Shown here: positions 55,135 to 64,000 of the stretch, piece by piece
Layout: every line of letters starts with the position of its first letter
Position numbering within the stretch: position 1 is the first letter of the stretch
Assembly (NCBI GenBank): GCA_009763385.1
Contig: CM019831.1
Coordinates: 15,712,080-15,776,079, forward strand
Direction of reading: 5' to 3'
DNA length: 64,000 nt
Source: Coix lacryma-jobi var. lacryma-jobi
Lineage: Eukaryota; Streptophyta; Magnoliopsida; Poales; Poaceae
The notes under the pieces: model-generated
The model's database searches: none
Told to the model about the DNA's origin: nothing
Seen by the model: only the letters and a program-made list of their open reading frames with translations
Translations under genes and position numbers: made by a program

Positions 55135-55494
55135 CATTGACGGATCCAAGGGGGGGCTCCCGCCCCCCGTGGGCAAGATTTTTTTTAACAAAAATACATT
55201 TTTAGTTCTAAAAAATGCATATTTTTTAACAAAAATATATTTTTAGTTCTAAAAATTCATATTTTTTAACAAAAATACATTTTTAGTTCTAAAAATTCAT
55301 TTAGTGAATTCCTGGAGATAAAAAACTTCTTGTATTTGGTATTTTTCTATGCTTATCATGTATTTTTTAATTCTGAGCACTTTAAAAATTATCAATTTTA
55401 GCTATATATCTATTAGTGTACTAGGTTTAACGAGCAAAAAGAATTTTAGCCTATGTCATTTAGCCCCCCTAGTCCGTTTCGGGATCCGCCACTG
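55135..55494. mobile_element. Small hAT-like element, copy B
   Basis: Begins CATTGACGGATCCAAGGGGG and ends CGTTTCGGGATCCGCCACTG, the inverse with two changes. The interior has the same AACAAAAATACATTTTTAG repeats as copy A and a shared 3' part (CTTCTTGTATTTGGTATTTT). No 8-bp duplication is evident. Confidence 0.65.
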
Positions 55495-55523
55495 TTATTA
55501 TGGAAGGCGATTTTCGTGGGTGT

Positions 55524-55570
55524 AGAGAAAATATATGGAGGATCCGCGTTGTTGCCTCCTTTGCATGATT
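55524..55570. repeat. Duplicated 45-bp segment, copy 2
   Basis: Second copy of the segment at 53564, with ATATGGAGGATCCGCG in place of CTGTGGAGGAGCCGCG. Confidence 0.75.
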
Positions 55571-56424
55571 GGAGTTGCAACTTTACTCCATATAATATAA
55601 GCAGTGACGAACATACAGCAGCTGATGTCAAAACAAAGCGTCACTCCATTGATGTCAAAATTAAGAAAATGCATGTCACGAATCAAGTGGGCATATATAT
55701 AATATAAGCATGCTTACAAAAGAGGATGGTGATTATTGGACTTCCAATTTCTGACGGGCTCTGACGGTAGTCTTGACATTGTATCTCTAGCAATATACTT
55801 TCTAAAACAGACTAACTATTTCCCAGTTTAATTAAGTAGCCAATTATTCTATTAGAGTACCTTTTTTTGCTATCGTCTCCAGCAGTACTATCTAAAATAG
55901 ACTACTTATTTTGTGATATAAATTGGATGAGGGGGTGTAATTGGCAGCTCCATCCTCGAGTGGATGCAATTGCAGCTCTCTTCTCTCCTAATTAATCAAA
56001 CTATCCAAAGTTTAACTAATTCTATCAAAAGAGTTTACTTTTTATGATATAATTTAGGTACATTATAAAAATGTATATTTGATGACAAATCTATTATGGC
56101 ACACCGCACACATTTTGGTGTCATAATGTATTGTTTGTATATAAATGTAATTGAATTTAAAATATTTTGACTCGATACACTATGTAAAATTGTATTTCTT
56201 TTTAGGGCAGAGATCATGAGTGCTTATCTTATAAGATAAAGTTAGCATTACAGCCACTACCATCCAAGAAAGAGTACAATTCAAGATCTTGTCCAAGTCA
56301 TTCTATTTATGATTTTAAATAACTATGATATAAAAATATATTTCATAACAAATCAATTATTTATTTGATATCATAAATATCAATTAACTTTAATAAACTA
56401 AGGATAGATTAACTTAACAATATA
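55571..56424. other. AT-rich intergenic DNA, no gene seen
   Basis: Only short frames. A loosely repeated phrase (CTAGCAATATACTTTCTAAAACAGACTA at 55788 and CCAGCAGTACTATCTAAAATAGACTA near 55880, positions as guide) suggests an old duplication. Confidence 0.35.
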
Positions 56425-56579
56425 CTCTCTCCATTTCAAATTATAAGACGTTTTGGCTTTTCTAAATAAATACATAGATTTTGCTATGCACTTTATACAC
56501 ACTATGTCTAGATATGTAGTGTAAAAGTAATATATCTAGAAAAGTCAAAATGTCTCGTAATTTGGAACGGGAAAGTGGC
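56425..56579. mobile_element. Stowaway MITE, 155 bp
   Basis: CTCTCTCCATTTCAAATTAT after TA, and GTAATTTGGAACGGGAAAG before TA, are a slightly decayed Stowaway inverted-repeat pair. The inner GACGTTTTGGCTTTTCTA faces TAGAAAAGTCAAAATGTC, so the whole folds back. Confidence 0.8.
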
Positions 56580-56581
56580 TA

Positions 56582-57104
56582 GATTGTTTCTTTTTTTTGA
56601 TCTGATAGATACTAGTAGAGTACTAAATACAGCCCCATTTGCAGTAGTGTCCTGATAAATTCTTGTGCATACATATTACAAATAAACAAACGTACACTGT
56701 ACTAGTAGTAAGTACTATATGTGTCAAGCAGTGTGTGTACAATGAATCTATATATGACGGCAGCTTTGTGGTAGTCATCCACACTACACATTTAGGCTTT
56801 ATTTAAATGGAGTCGGATTCACATCAATCTGTGGAGGGTGGATTGGAATGAAACTTGAACTAATTTCTACATCAATTCACATATAACCTAACACGTGTAG
56901 ATGAAGACAATGGAGTCTTGTGCTGCTGCACTCGAGTACGTCTCCGATCATGGCTCGACTTTTCTCATGTGAAAGCACACGCTGCTCCACGATCGATCCA
57001 CAAGGGCCCAGAGACTGCAGCCACGGTAGCTTTTTCTTTTTTTCTCTTTTTATATTAATATATAAATAATAAGAGGCAAGAACTCTGCTCTGTCTAATCG
57101 ATTA
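56582..57104. other. Intergenic DNA, no gene seen
   Basis: AT-rich. A fragment GGAGTCGGATTCACATCAATCTGTGGAGG (near 56810) resembles MITE internal sequence but has no clear ends. Confidence 0.35.
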
Positions 57105-57450
57105 GGGCGTCCACAATGGTCATCAAATAGGTAGCTAGGAGCAATTCTATTGGTCCTCAATAGCACTTTGCAAATAGGTAGCTACATGAGTCATAGAAAT
57201 AAGAAAAAGTAAATACTATAGTGGAGAGTTATGTGAGAGGGATACTTCTAGGAGATCGTGTTAGACTAGCTATTTAGAAGTCGCTAGCTATTTGAGAGTC
57301 GCTAGCTATTTGATCTCTCTCCTCGATAGCCAATAGAAGTGCTACTTTTATATTATTTTTATGTCTCGTCTAGCTAGCTATTTGTAAAGACGTCTCGATA
57401 GCCAATAGAATTCCTTCTAGCTAGCTATTTGGCAACCATTGCGGATGACC
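57105..57450. mobile_element. Tourist-like MITE, 346 bp, TSD TTA
   Basis: The left end GGGCGTCCACAATGGTCATC and the inverse right end (ACCATTGCGGATGACC) are flanked by TTA on both sides (57102-57104, 57451-57453), as for PIF/Harbinger MITEs. The interior repeats CTAGCTATTTG and GATAGCCAATAGAA several times. Confidence 0.75.
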
Positions 57451-57489
57451 TTAGACATGCAAAAGCTTTACACACAATATAGCTGACAT

Positions 57490-58615
57490 GTCTACCAATA
57501 GCCAAAATATGATAATGAGTTCACCAATCTTTTAAGATCCATCGATTCAACATTTCGAAGAGTAACTTGGGCCCATGTTCTCCCGTTCCTCACTTGCCAA
57601 AACCATCCATGTCGTTGTCGATGAGTTCGAGTCTCAGTAGAGTTGGAGCCTAGTAGTATTGAGGTGGTTGACGCAAGATTCGCCAAAAGATGCCCATGGA
57701 GCAAGCCACGGAGAGAGAGTGTTCCTCCCTTCTCTCGTAGAGGCTTGCAAGTCCACTGACTTCTTGGTTCGTGAGAAAGCCTGTGCAATTAGTGCATATT
57801 CCGTCACTGACGAGACGACAATAAAGCAAGCCATTGCAGTGTCATTGGACCCTCCCACTGTTATATATAGAATATAGAATATATAGAGGGGACGTTGCTA
57901 GATATATAATGTCACCCATGATAAGGGTTTTGTTCTAGTGGAGGACGCATCCGATGACGAGAAAGTTGTCTCTCAAGTGACAATTAATCCAATCCTTCTC
58001 ATCACCATTGAAGATGCCCCATGCATTCTAAGATCGAGGTCAACGCAGGAGCGCTCATCCGAAAAGATGGAGGATCCACCAATAAAGGCTACTTCTTCTT
58101 CGTTTGTCACGACTAGGATGGAGCAAGACACGGCATGTCCTTCATCGCGTGCCATGCATGACAAGACGTCGACATAAGTCCTATGATAAGTCTTCGCTTC
58201 GCCGGAGTGTTCGCCTTGCACGACGCAATGTGCTAAACGATTTGGGCATTGTTGGGAAGGATGGGAAGCTTGACGATGACGCAACGCAAGACATCGTTGA
58301 CTATTTGAAGGAATTATTGCCGCCATACCTCCTTAAATCTTTGATGGCTTCAAAGGGTTCTGTAACCTTGTGGCGAAGGTCTCCTTGCCTCTTCGTAATG
58401 TGTTGTAGGGGTTTGTTGTTATTGTGACTGTTTGTTTGTTTCTTTTGTTCCTATTGTCAGTAGCTTGTTGGGTTTCCTAGTGTCTTTGTTGCTTTTAGTG
58501 GTTCTTGTTGTTGATGATTGTGGGTCTTCTAGTTGTATCGTTGTGCTCAGTCTGAGCTTACATCCTTTTTAATATAAACGACAGCTTCTGTCTGGTTTGT
58601 TTTTTTTTAAAAAAA
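57490..58615 (+). pseudogene. Possible LINE-like retroposon remnant
   Basis: A plus-strand frame ends SLRRSVRLARRNVLNDLGIV, GKDGKLDDDATQDIVDYLKE, LLPPYLLKSLMASKG (about 58190-58350). This resembles the basic C-terminal end of ORF1 in grass LINE-type elements. T-rich sequence, CTTTTTAATATAAACGACAG and an A run (58608-58616) follow, like a LINE 3' tail. No RT is present. The upstream part (57490-57930) is not recognised. The identification is tentative. Alternatives are a retro-copied host gene or a gypsy gag tail. Confidence 0.3.
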
Positions 58616-58641
58616 AGAGAGTAAGCAATCGAGGCGATTAT

Positions 58642-58746
58642 GGCTCTGTTCGGCCGGCTGGTTATTCGACTGGTTTTCTGAGAGAGAGAGAAACACTGCT
58701 AAGGCAGCTGGCTGGTTCGGCTGGTACTGACCAGCCGAACAGAGCC
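58642..58746. mobile_element. MITE, 105 bp, TSD TAT
   Basis: GGCTCTGTTCGGCCGGCTGG and the inverse ...CCAGCCGAACAGAGCC are near-perfect terminal repeats. TAT flanks both ends (58639-58641, 58747-58749). The middle is GAGAGAGAGAAACACTGC. A common grass family of foldback MITEs. Confidence 0.8.
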
Positions 58747-58786
58747 TATAACAACTCTGCCAATTGACAAGGCTGATCTTTGTTAC

Positions 58787-59306
58787 TGTTGGGTGAAAAA
58801 ATCACACAAACACGAAATTTGGAAAGTCGCGACAAAAAGTCACTTTATTCCACGGTCGTACAGTACATGTCAGGGGGTATTTATAGATGCCCCACCTTCG
58901 TAAAAATGAAAAATTTACAATTTTTCCCTTGGATCTATTTACATAAAATCTATCTAATATGAAGGGCGAAGTGGTAATTTCTCCTTCGTTCTATCTCATT
59001 CATGGTCTTCTTTCTCTTTGACTTGAACTTTTGCCAAGTCAAAACTTTGTCTTCGCCAACTTTATTTTCGTCACCTCTTTTCTTTCTTGTCCTGAACTTG
59101 CGAAGTCAAAGTTTTGCCTTCGCTAACTTTGCCTTCGTTCTTCTCACATCTTCTTTTTCCTCCTCAGTTTCTCATGCGAAGTCTTAATTTCACCTTCGCT
59201 TGATTCACCTTTGAAAGTCGTCTTTTTCACCAAAAATTTGATCTAGCGAAGTCAGTTTCAAAAGTTTGGTCTTCGCGTTTATCATTTTTATTTCCAAATC
59301 CCAACA
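58787..59306 (-). repeat. LTR, 520 bp, TGTTGGG...CCCAACA
   Basis: Perfect inverted heptamers end this segment. On the minus strand it contains CTATAAATA (58878-58886) and, 30-40 bases later, AATAAA (58844-58849), in the order promoter then polyadenylation signal. This fixes minus-strand orientation. GTTAC at 58782-58786 would be one half of the target duplication. Confidence 0.75.
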
Positions 59307-59321
59307 GCAGCCCCTTGCGGG
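59307..59321 (-). other. Polypurine-like tract
   Basis: On the minus strand CCCGCAAGGGGCTGC ends directly at the LTR start TGTTGGG. It is shorter in purines than a classical tract but occupies the right place. Confidence 0.5.
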
Positions 59322-59495
59322 CGAAGGCCTACTCCAAAGGTCTGAATCCCGCAATCTTTGATTTGTGAAAATAAAGATGATAAACGCCGTCCCAAACTTT
59401 GGAGTTGGCTTCGCTGTGAATTTAGTCTTCGATACTTTAGTAACAGTCAGATTGACCGTCTTGGAATGCTAACCGTCGTGTTGACCCGGAGGTGC

Positions 59496-59505
59496 CTATA
59501 TATAC
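59496..59505 (+). promoter_or_regulatory. TATA box of the antisense ORF
   Basis: CTATATATAC lies about 260 bases before the plus-strand start codon at 59759. It precedes a C-rich start-like region and a 5' UTR intron (59644-59752, AAG/GTATGC to CTACAG). It is separate from the LTR promoter, which faces the other way. Confidence 0.6.
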
Positions 59506-59758
59506 TGCGGTGCCCTCCTCTTGGGATTTCGCGTTTCTGCCTGAGGGGAAACTCTGCTGAAATTTTTCACTGCTCTGCGAAGTCAGAAATTTTCTGCGAA
59601 GTTAATCGTTGCGAGAAAGTTTTGGTTGAATATTTCCTTGAAGGTATGCTTGTACGAAGATAATATGATGATAAAATTGTTGGGTATTTGAATGTTTAAT
59701 TTTGCTTTTTTGTCTTTGGTGATCTTTATTATTTTTTTGACTGTTTCTACAGTAAAAG

Positions 59759-62700
59759 ATGTCGAGTCAAGATAAGATTGATTCTTCTGCAGTATCAAAC
59801 CAATCTTCTTCTGTTGACAAGTCTGATGAAGATTTGGATTCAGTTTCTGCCTCAGAATCTGAGTTGATTGGTGATGATACTAAGTCCCTTCGATTTGGGA
59901 AAACTTTGATGACTGAAGCTGAGCTGGATTCGTTAATTTCAAAACGAATTGTTGAGAAGAAGGATGCTCGATTGCCTAAGGAAGAAACAACTCCCATTCC
60001 TGAGCCAGATGAATGTGTTGTTTTTAAAGATCAGTTTTCCGCGGGACTTCGCTTCCCTCCCCATGATTTACTCGAAGAAATTTTGGATGCCTATAATATT
60101 GAGATGCATCACTTAACTCTGAATGGTATTTGCAAGATTGCTCTTTTTATTTGGGCAGTGAAGTCTCAGAAGATAGTTCCTGATATTGCTGCTTTTTGTG
60201 CTCTTCACGAAATGCATACTCAATTTCAGAATCGTGTGATTGATGGGAAGAAGATTATTAAGTACTTTGGTTGTTCTAATTTCAAAGCAGCCAGAGGTGC
60301 TCAACAAATTTCTCCGGCTTCAAGAAATAAATGGTCTGAAAATTGGGTTAGATATTGGTTTTATCACAAAGTTCCTTGTGTTGAAGAACGAGATTCTAGG
60401 AACAAGTTGGTGAAGAAGTTTCCTCTTGCTGCAAAAATGCAAAGAAATTCTTTTATTTGCAAACCTGATTTGGAGTCTTCGAAGAATTCTAAACATTGTG
60501 AAAAAGCTTATAAGCTTACAGCTTCTCTTCAGAGTGCATGAGATCTTTGCGAAGAGTATATCGCAACTCGTGTTTGGCCACTTCGCAAGGAGTGGAGTTT
60601 TGTTCGTTTTCATGAGAAAGAAGTTGGCAAAAAGAAATATTTGTTCCCAGACAGGGATGTTGTTAGACCTACTAAGTTTTCCTCTGATAAAGAGTTTGTT
60701 AGTTCTGTGGAGGCGAGGGTTGGTTATTGATCTGCTTGGAAAGTATTTGAAGAAAGAGAAAGATTTAATGGATAAGATTCTAGGCGAAAATTACAAATGG
60801 CTGAATAGAATTTTTGAAATTGCCAAAATTGCTTATGATGAGAGGCCACCTCCTGCTTATTCTCGGGCGAAGGCCATTGCTGATGATGTTGTTGCTGGTA
60901 AAAAGAGGGCAGGGACTTCGCTGAAGAAGACTTCTAAGAAGAAGAAGACTAAAACTATGTCTGCTGATATTGATTTTCAAGATGATGAATTTGCTCATTC
61001 TTTTGGAACGGATACTCATGAAGTGCATGATGCGGAGGTGAGATTGATGAGTTTAGTTTTTGCTTCGGATGGAAAGACTCCAAACTTGCTGACTCCTCTT
61101 GGTGATTTTTTCCAGACTTTTGATGCTCCGCTAGGTGCTTCTCAAAATGTTGATGCTGTTGCTTCTACTCTGCCCTCGACTTCTGCTGGTGTCGTTTCTG
61201 GCGAAGGTGAATTTTTCTCTTTGTCTTCTCAAGATACCGCAGTGCCTAGCTCTCCTCGTTTTGGTAGTCGGACTCCTCCTTTTTGTTTTGAAAATCTTGG
61301 CTGTGCTTTTCGTGCACCGACTCCGCCTATTGATGTTAATGTAGTTGAAGTTTTAGGTGGAACCGCAAATCCGCCGCCTCTTTGCGCTACTTTTGGCGAA
61401 GGTGATTCCGATCTTGGTGGCGGTTCTGCTACTGTTCCTTCTCCTGTTGTGGCTGAAATTGCTAGAGAGGAAATTGCTGTTACAAATGTTTCCTCTGTTG
61501 ATGATGAAGTTGTAAAGAAGGTTGAGAAGAGAAAGGGGACAAACTGCCGTTATAGATTTTGATTTTGATGATGATGTTTTTGATGAGGAGGCCGAACAAG
61601 CTCGATTTGTTCGTCTTTCAGATTCCGTTGTTGATATTAACAGCAGAGATAAAGTTGAAAGTTTATTGAAAGAAGTTGTTGATACAGGTTTTGACTTTTC
61701 TCTTTACTTTTATTTTTGATTTTTTGTATTTTTGATGATGCTTGTCTTTCTGATGATGATTTTTGTTTTCTTTTTAGAACAAGTTTTTCCTTATTCTTCG
61801 TCTCAACGAGAAGCAAATGTTGATTTGGGAAAGATGGAAGAAGTTGCTCGTGAGCCGTTGACTCCGCTAGAAGTTGATGATCCAATTCCTCCTGGAGTTG
61901 ATGCTGATGCTTACAAGCGTTGTCTTGAATTTTGCCAATCTCAAGGTGTGCCTCTTGATGCTTTTAAATTTCTTAGAATTGGATTGGACAAGCTTCGCAT
62001 CCTGCCGAAGAAATCTGAACTTAAATTGTCCAAGTGCATTGATGATGCCTTCGTAGTTCCAGATGCAGAGGCAGAATTGAGTGGGAAGTCTTCCCTTGAA
62101 CTTGTAGATGCATCCGTTTCTCTGGGTTATAAGGTATGTTTTATTTGATGATACTTCTTTTTTTTGAATTTAAGTTTGCTTTTTGGTTTTGATCTTTTAT
62201 ATTTTTTGTACAGAGTTGCTTGTTGCAAAGAGCCTTGAGAAGGTCTGTGGAGACTGATGCTGAACAAGCTGCTCGTCAGGAGAAAAATCTTTTAGCTGAA
62301 ATTAAGAGTTTAAAATCTCAACTTGCGAAGACGGAAGCTGAAAGAATTTCAACTGTCGAGACACTCCACTTGATGGAAACTCGGTGTATTTCTGCCGAAG
62401 GCAGTGTTGAGAAAAAAGGTGAAGAATTGAAGGTTGTTTCTGATTTGTTAAAGAAGGCTAACAAAGAAGTTAAATATCTTGAGAAACAGAAAGTTGAGAT
62501 GAATCAATATTTTCAGACCAAGTTTACTCGGCTTTGGGAGCTCCGCCGTGATTGTTACGATAAGTTTGGAGCGAAGCCGGAAGATCCTTGTTGGGAACTT
62601 GGTGAATTTGATCCATTCTTTAGTTGGCTATGTCGTCAATATGAGGATTTGTCAACAGTTTTGCAGACGACTGCTGACTTGAGTTGTATGTATTCCACTA

Positions 62701-63646
62701 GAGCTCTCTTTCATCTTATGAAAGAAGCCAAAGATCCTTTATATGATCAACTCTTGGATAAGGACTACAAGTTTCCAACTGTTCAGAATTTGACTCAAGT
62801 TTCTTCTAAGACTCAAGTTCTTTGCAAGAAGTATTTTTATGAGTTTTGGAACCATGGTGGGCGTGAGCATACCTTTTTGAAAGCTAAGCAGAAGATGGAA
62901 AAGGTTAGTTTTTTTTGACTTGTTATTTTCTATCTTGTTTTGTTTTTAAACTTTTTGCTATTTTTGTTATTTTAGCAGGTTGAGAAGGAAGTTGAGGCTT
63001 CTGATGCTAATTTGAATGCTGCTGAGCGAGCTGCTTTCCAATCTGCCAGGGATGATGATGTTGGTGATCATGTAGTTTAGGACCCAAATGTTTAGAGTTT
63101 GGGAGTTTTAGGTTTTCGAGTATTTGTTGAACTTTGTTATTGTATTGTGCGCAGGATGTAAACTTAAGTGATGTGATGCCCTTACTGATGTGTAAGGATA
63201 ACTTGGTTGTTGAAACGTCACTTTTTCTGGAATATCAGGCTAATGATGTTGATCCGTCTTTTGATGCTTTTTTGAAAAGTGAGTTTTTGTGATTCTAAAA
63301 TGTGTGGCTTCGTTTTTTGCTTCAAAATTTTTGATTTAATCTGAGCATGCTAATTTTAGATTGTGGGCCAAAAAACCGTCCTTTGAAGGATGATCAGAAA
63401 ACACTGCCTCGACTATTTGACTTTAGTCATTTGCTCGAGGTAAGTTTTCTGATATCTTAAACTTGTAATTTCGATATTTTATAATTGATACATTTGCATT
63501 TTTCTGGTCCTTAGACTTCATGCTCGAGTACATCTCCGAGTTTTGTATCTGAGGATTACCTTCGCTCGGAGGTTGACGGGTCGATAAATAAAGTTGTAGA
63601 TGATATGTTAGATGAGGCTGCGGAAAAAGTTGTATCTGAAATGTAA
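59759..63646 (+). pseudogene. Multi-exon antisense ORF, putative gypsy-type transposon family
   Basis: Exon 1 (59759-61687) starts MSSQDKIDSSAVSNQSSSVD. It has the conserved domain FSAGLRFPPHDLLEEILDAY, MHHLTLNGICKIALFIWAVK, WSENWVRYWFYHKVPC, then KYLKKEKDLMDKILGENYKW, and a Ser/Pro-rich variable part. Further exons are 61778-62133, 62214-62903 (coiled coil, KSLKSQLAKTEAERISTVET), 62979-63071, 63155-63278, 63360-63439 and 63515-63646, all with GT-AG borders and matching phases. It ends EAAEKVVSEM. It resembles the 'putative gypsy type transposon' domain (PF04195 as I recall). An in-frame TGA at 60539 and frameshifts near 60720 and 61545 interrupt exon 1, while exons 2-7 are clean. Function unknown. 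Confidence 0.75.
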
Positions 63647-63727
63647 CTGTGTAATTTCGTACTTTCTTGTTTGCGTTGTGTAAAAAATACGTTCTTTGTT
63701 GATGTAAAAGATGTTGGCTTTGTATGA

Positions 63728-64000
63728 AAGCTTTCTTTTTATCGAAGTTGGCGCAGAAACTTTGATTTTCAAAATTGAAATTTTCCTTTTGAAAATTTTG
63801 AAAACGTTATCCCCTTACTTTTTAGCGATGTTGACGCGGAAACTTTAGTTTTCGAAGTTGAAATTTTCTTTGTGAAAATCTTGAAAACGCCGTCCCCTTA
63901 CTTTTTAGCGGAGTTGACGCGGAAACTTTGATTTTCGAAGTTGAAATTTTCTCAATGAAAATTTTGAAAACGTCGTCCCCTTACTTTTTAGCGGAGTTGA
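63728..64000. repeat. 83-bp tandem repeat reaching the window edge
   Basis: Units start at about 63728, 63811, 63894 and 63977 with an exact 83-base period. Each contains CCCCTTACTTTTTAGCG, GTTGACGCGGAAACTTT and TTTTCGAAGTTGAAATTTTC. The array continues beyond 64000. It lies just after the antisense ORF and may be its 3' flank. Confidence 0.9.

Larger units (their letters stand above)
58787..64000 (-). mobile_element. Ty3/gypsy Tat-type element, 3' portion, running off the right edge
   Basis: On the minus strand this is a polypurine tract and 3' LTR (59306 to 58787). Upstream of it, in antisense, is a multi-exon ORF (59759-63646 plus), then tandem repeats. An extra antisense ORF between pol and the 3' LTR is a known trait of some Tat-lineage elements such as Grande. 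The pol genes themselves would lie beyond 64000. The lineage call is therefore inferred. Confidence 0.65.

Noticed and set aside
57492..57858. Minus-strand ORFs near the possible LINE remnant
   Set aside because: No recognisable motif, and the frame breaks. Kept only as part of an uncertain remnant.

Overview
The window is repeat-rich nuclear DNA of a grass, most likely a panicoid relative of maize, sorghum, millet or sugarcane. The grounds are: a CACTA transposon whose subterminal repeats are built on TTTGCCGAGTGCC, Sirevirus-like Copia elements with short CCGGAC/GTCCGG palindromes, Tat-type Ty3/gypsy elements, Stowaway and Tourist MITEs, and GC-rich exons in the few host genes. No prokaryotic signals, CRISPR arrays, tRNAs or rRNAs were seen.

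Layout. 1-2251: right part of a hAT transposon with a broken minus-strand transposase. 2252-4892: no recognisable gene. 4893-5125: small CACTA-like element abutting a truncated LTR. 5126-20921: decayed plus-strand Copia retrotransposon (5' LTR remnant, iMet primer site, gag, protease, integrase, RT/RNase H, polypurine tracts, 3' LTR). Three later insertions split it: a 3,025-bp solo LTR with TSD GACCA, a hAT-like element, and a 1,983-bp solo LTR in the RT. 20922-21672: Tat-type RNase H fragment. 22060-23988: minus-strand relic of a small membrane/coiled-coil protein gene whose first exon carries a 191-bp hAT MITE with a perfect 8-bp TSD.

24352-43685 is one 19.3-kb CACTA transposon (TSD AAA). 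It holds a broken TNP2-type transposase and an inverted duplication of its own right end. A 12,923-bp LTR retrotransposon (29820-42742, TSD CTTTC, minus strand) is inserted in one arm of that inverted repeat. This element has a complete LTR pair, a primer site, polypurine tracts, a gag and a 'putative plant transposon protein' ORF, but no protease, integrase or RT that I could find. It carries many 20-bp palindromes in tandem pairs.

43686-58786 is the gene-bearing part, packed with MITEs. It contains a UDP-glucosyltransferase pseudogene (minus), a FAR1/FHY3-type gene truncated by a gypsy LTR remnant (minus), and one apparently intact gene, a two-exon group III-like WRKY factor with WRKYGEK (51897-53095, plus). 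Small hAT, Stowaway and Tourist elements and a possible LINE-like remnant surround them.

58787-64000 is the 3' end of a minus-strand Tat-type gypsy element: its 3' LTR, a polypurine tract, then a plus-strand (antisense) multi-exon ORF of the 'putative gypsy type transposon' family with its own TATA box, followed by 83-bp tandem repeats that run off the window.

Only the WRKY gene looks functional. The rest is a record of nested insertion and decay. All splice models and family names come from reading the sequence by eye and were not confirmed by any search.
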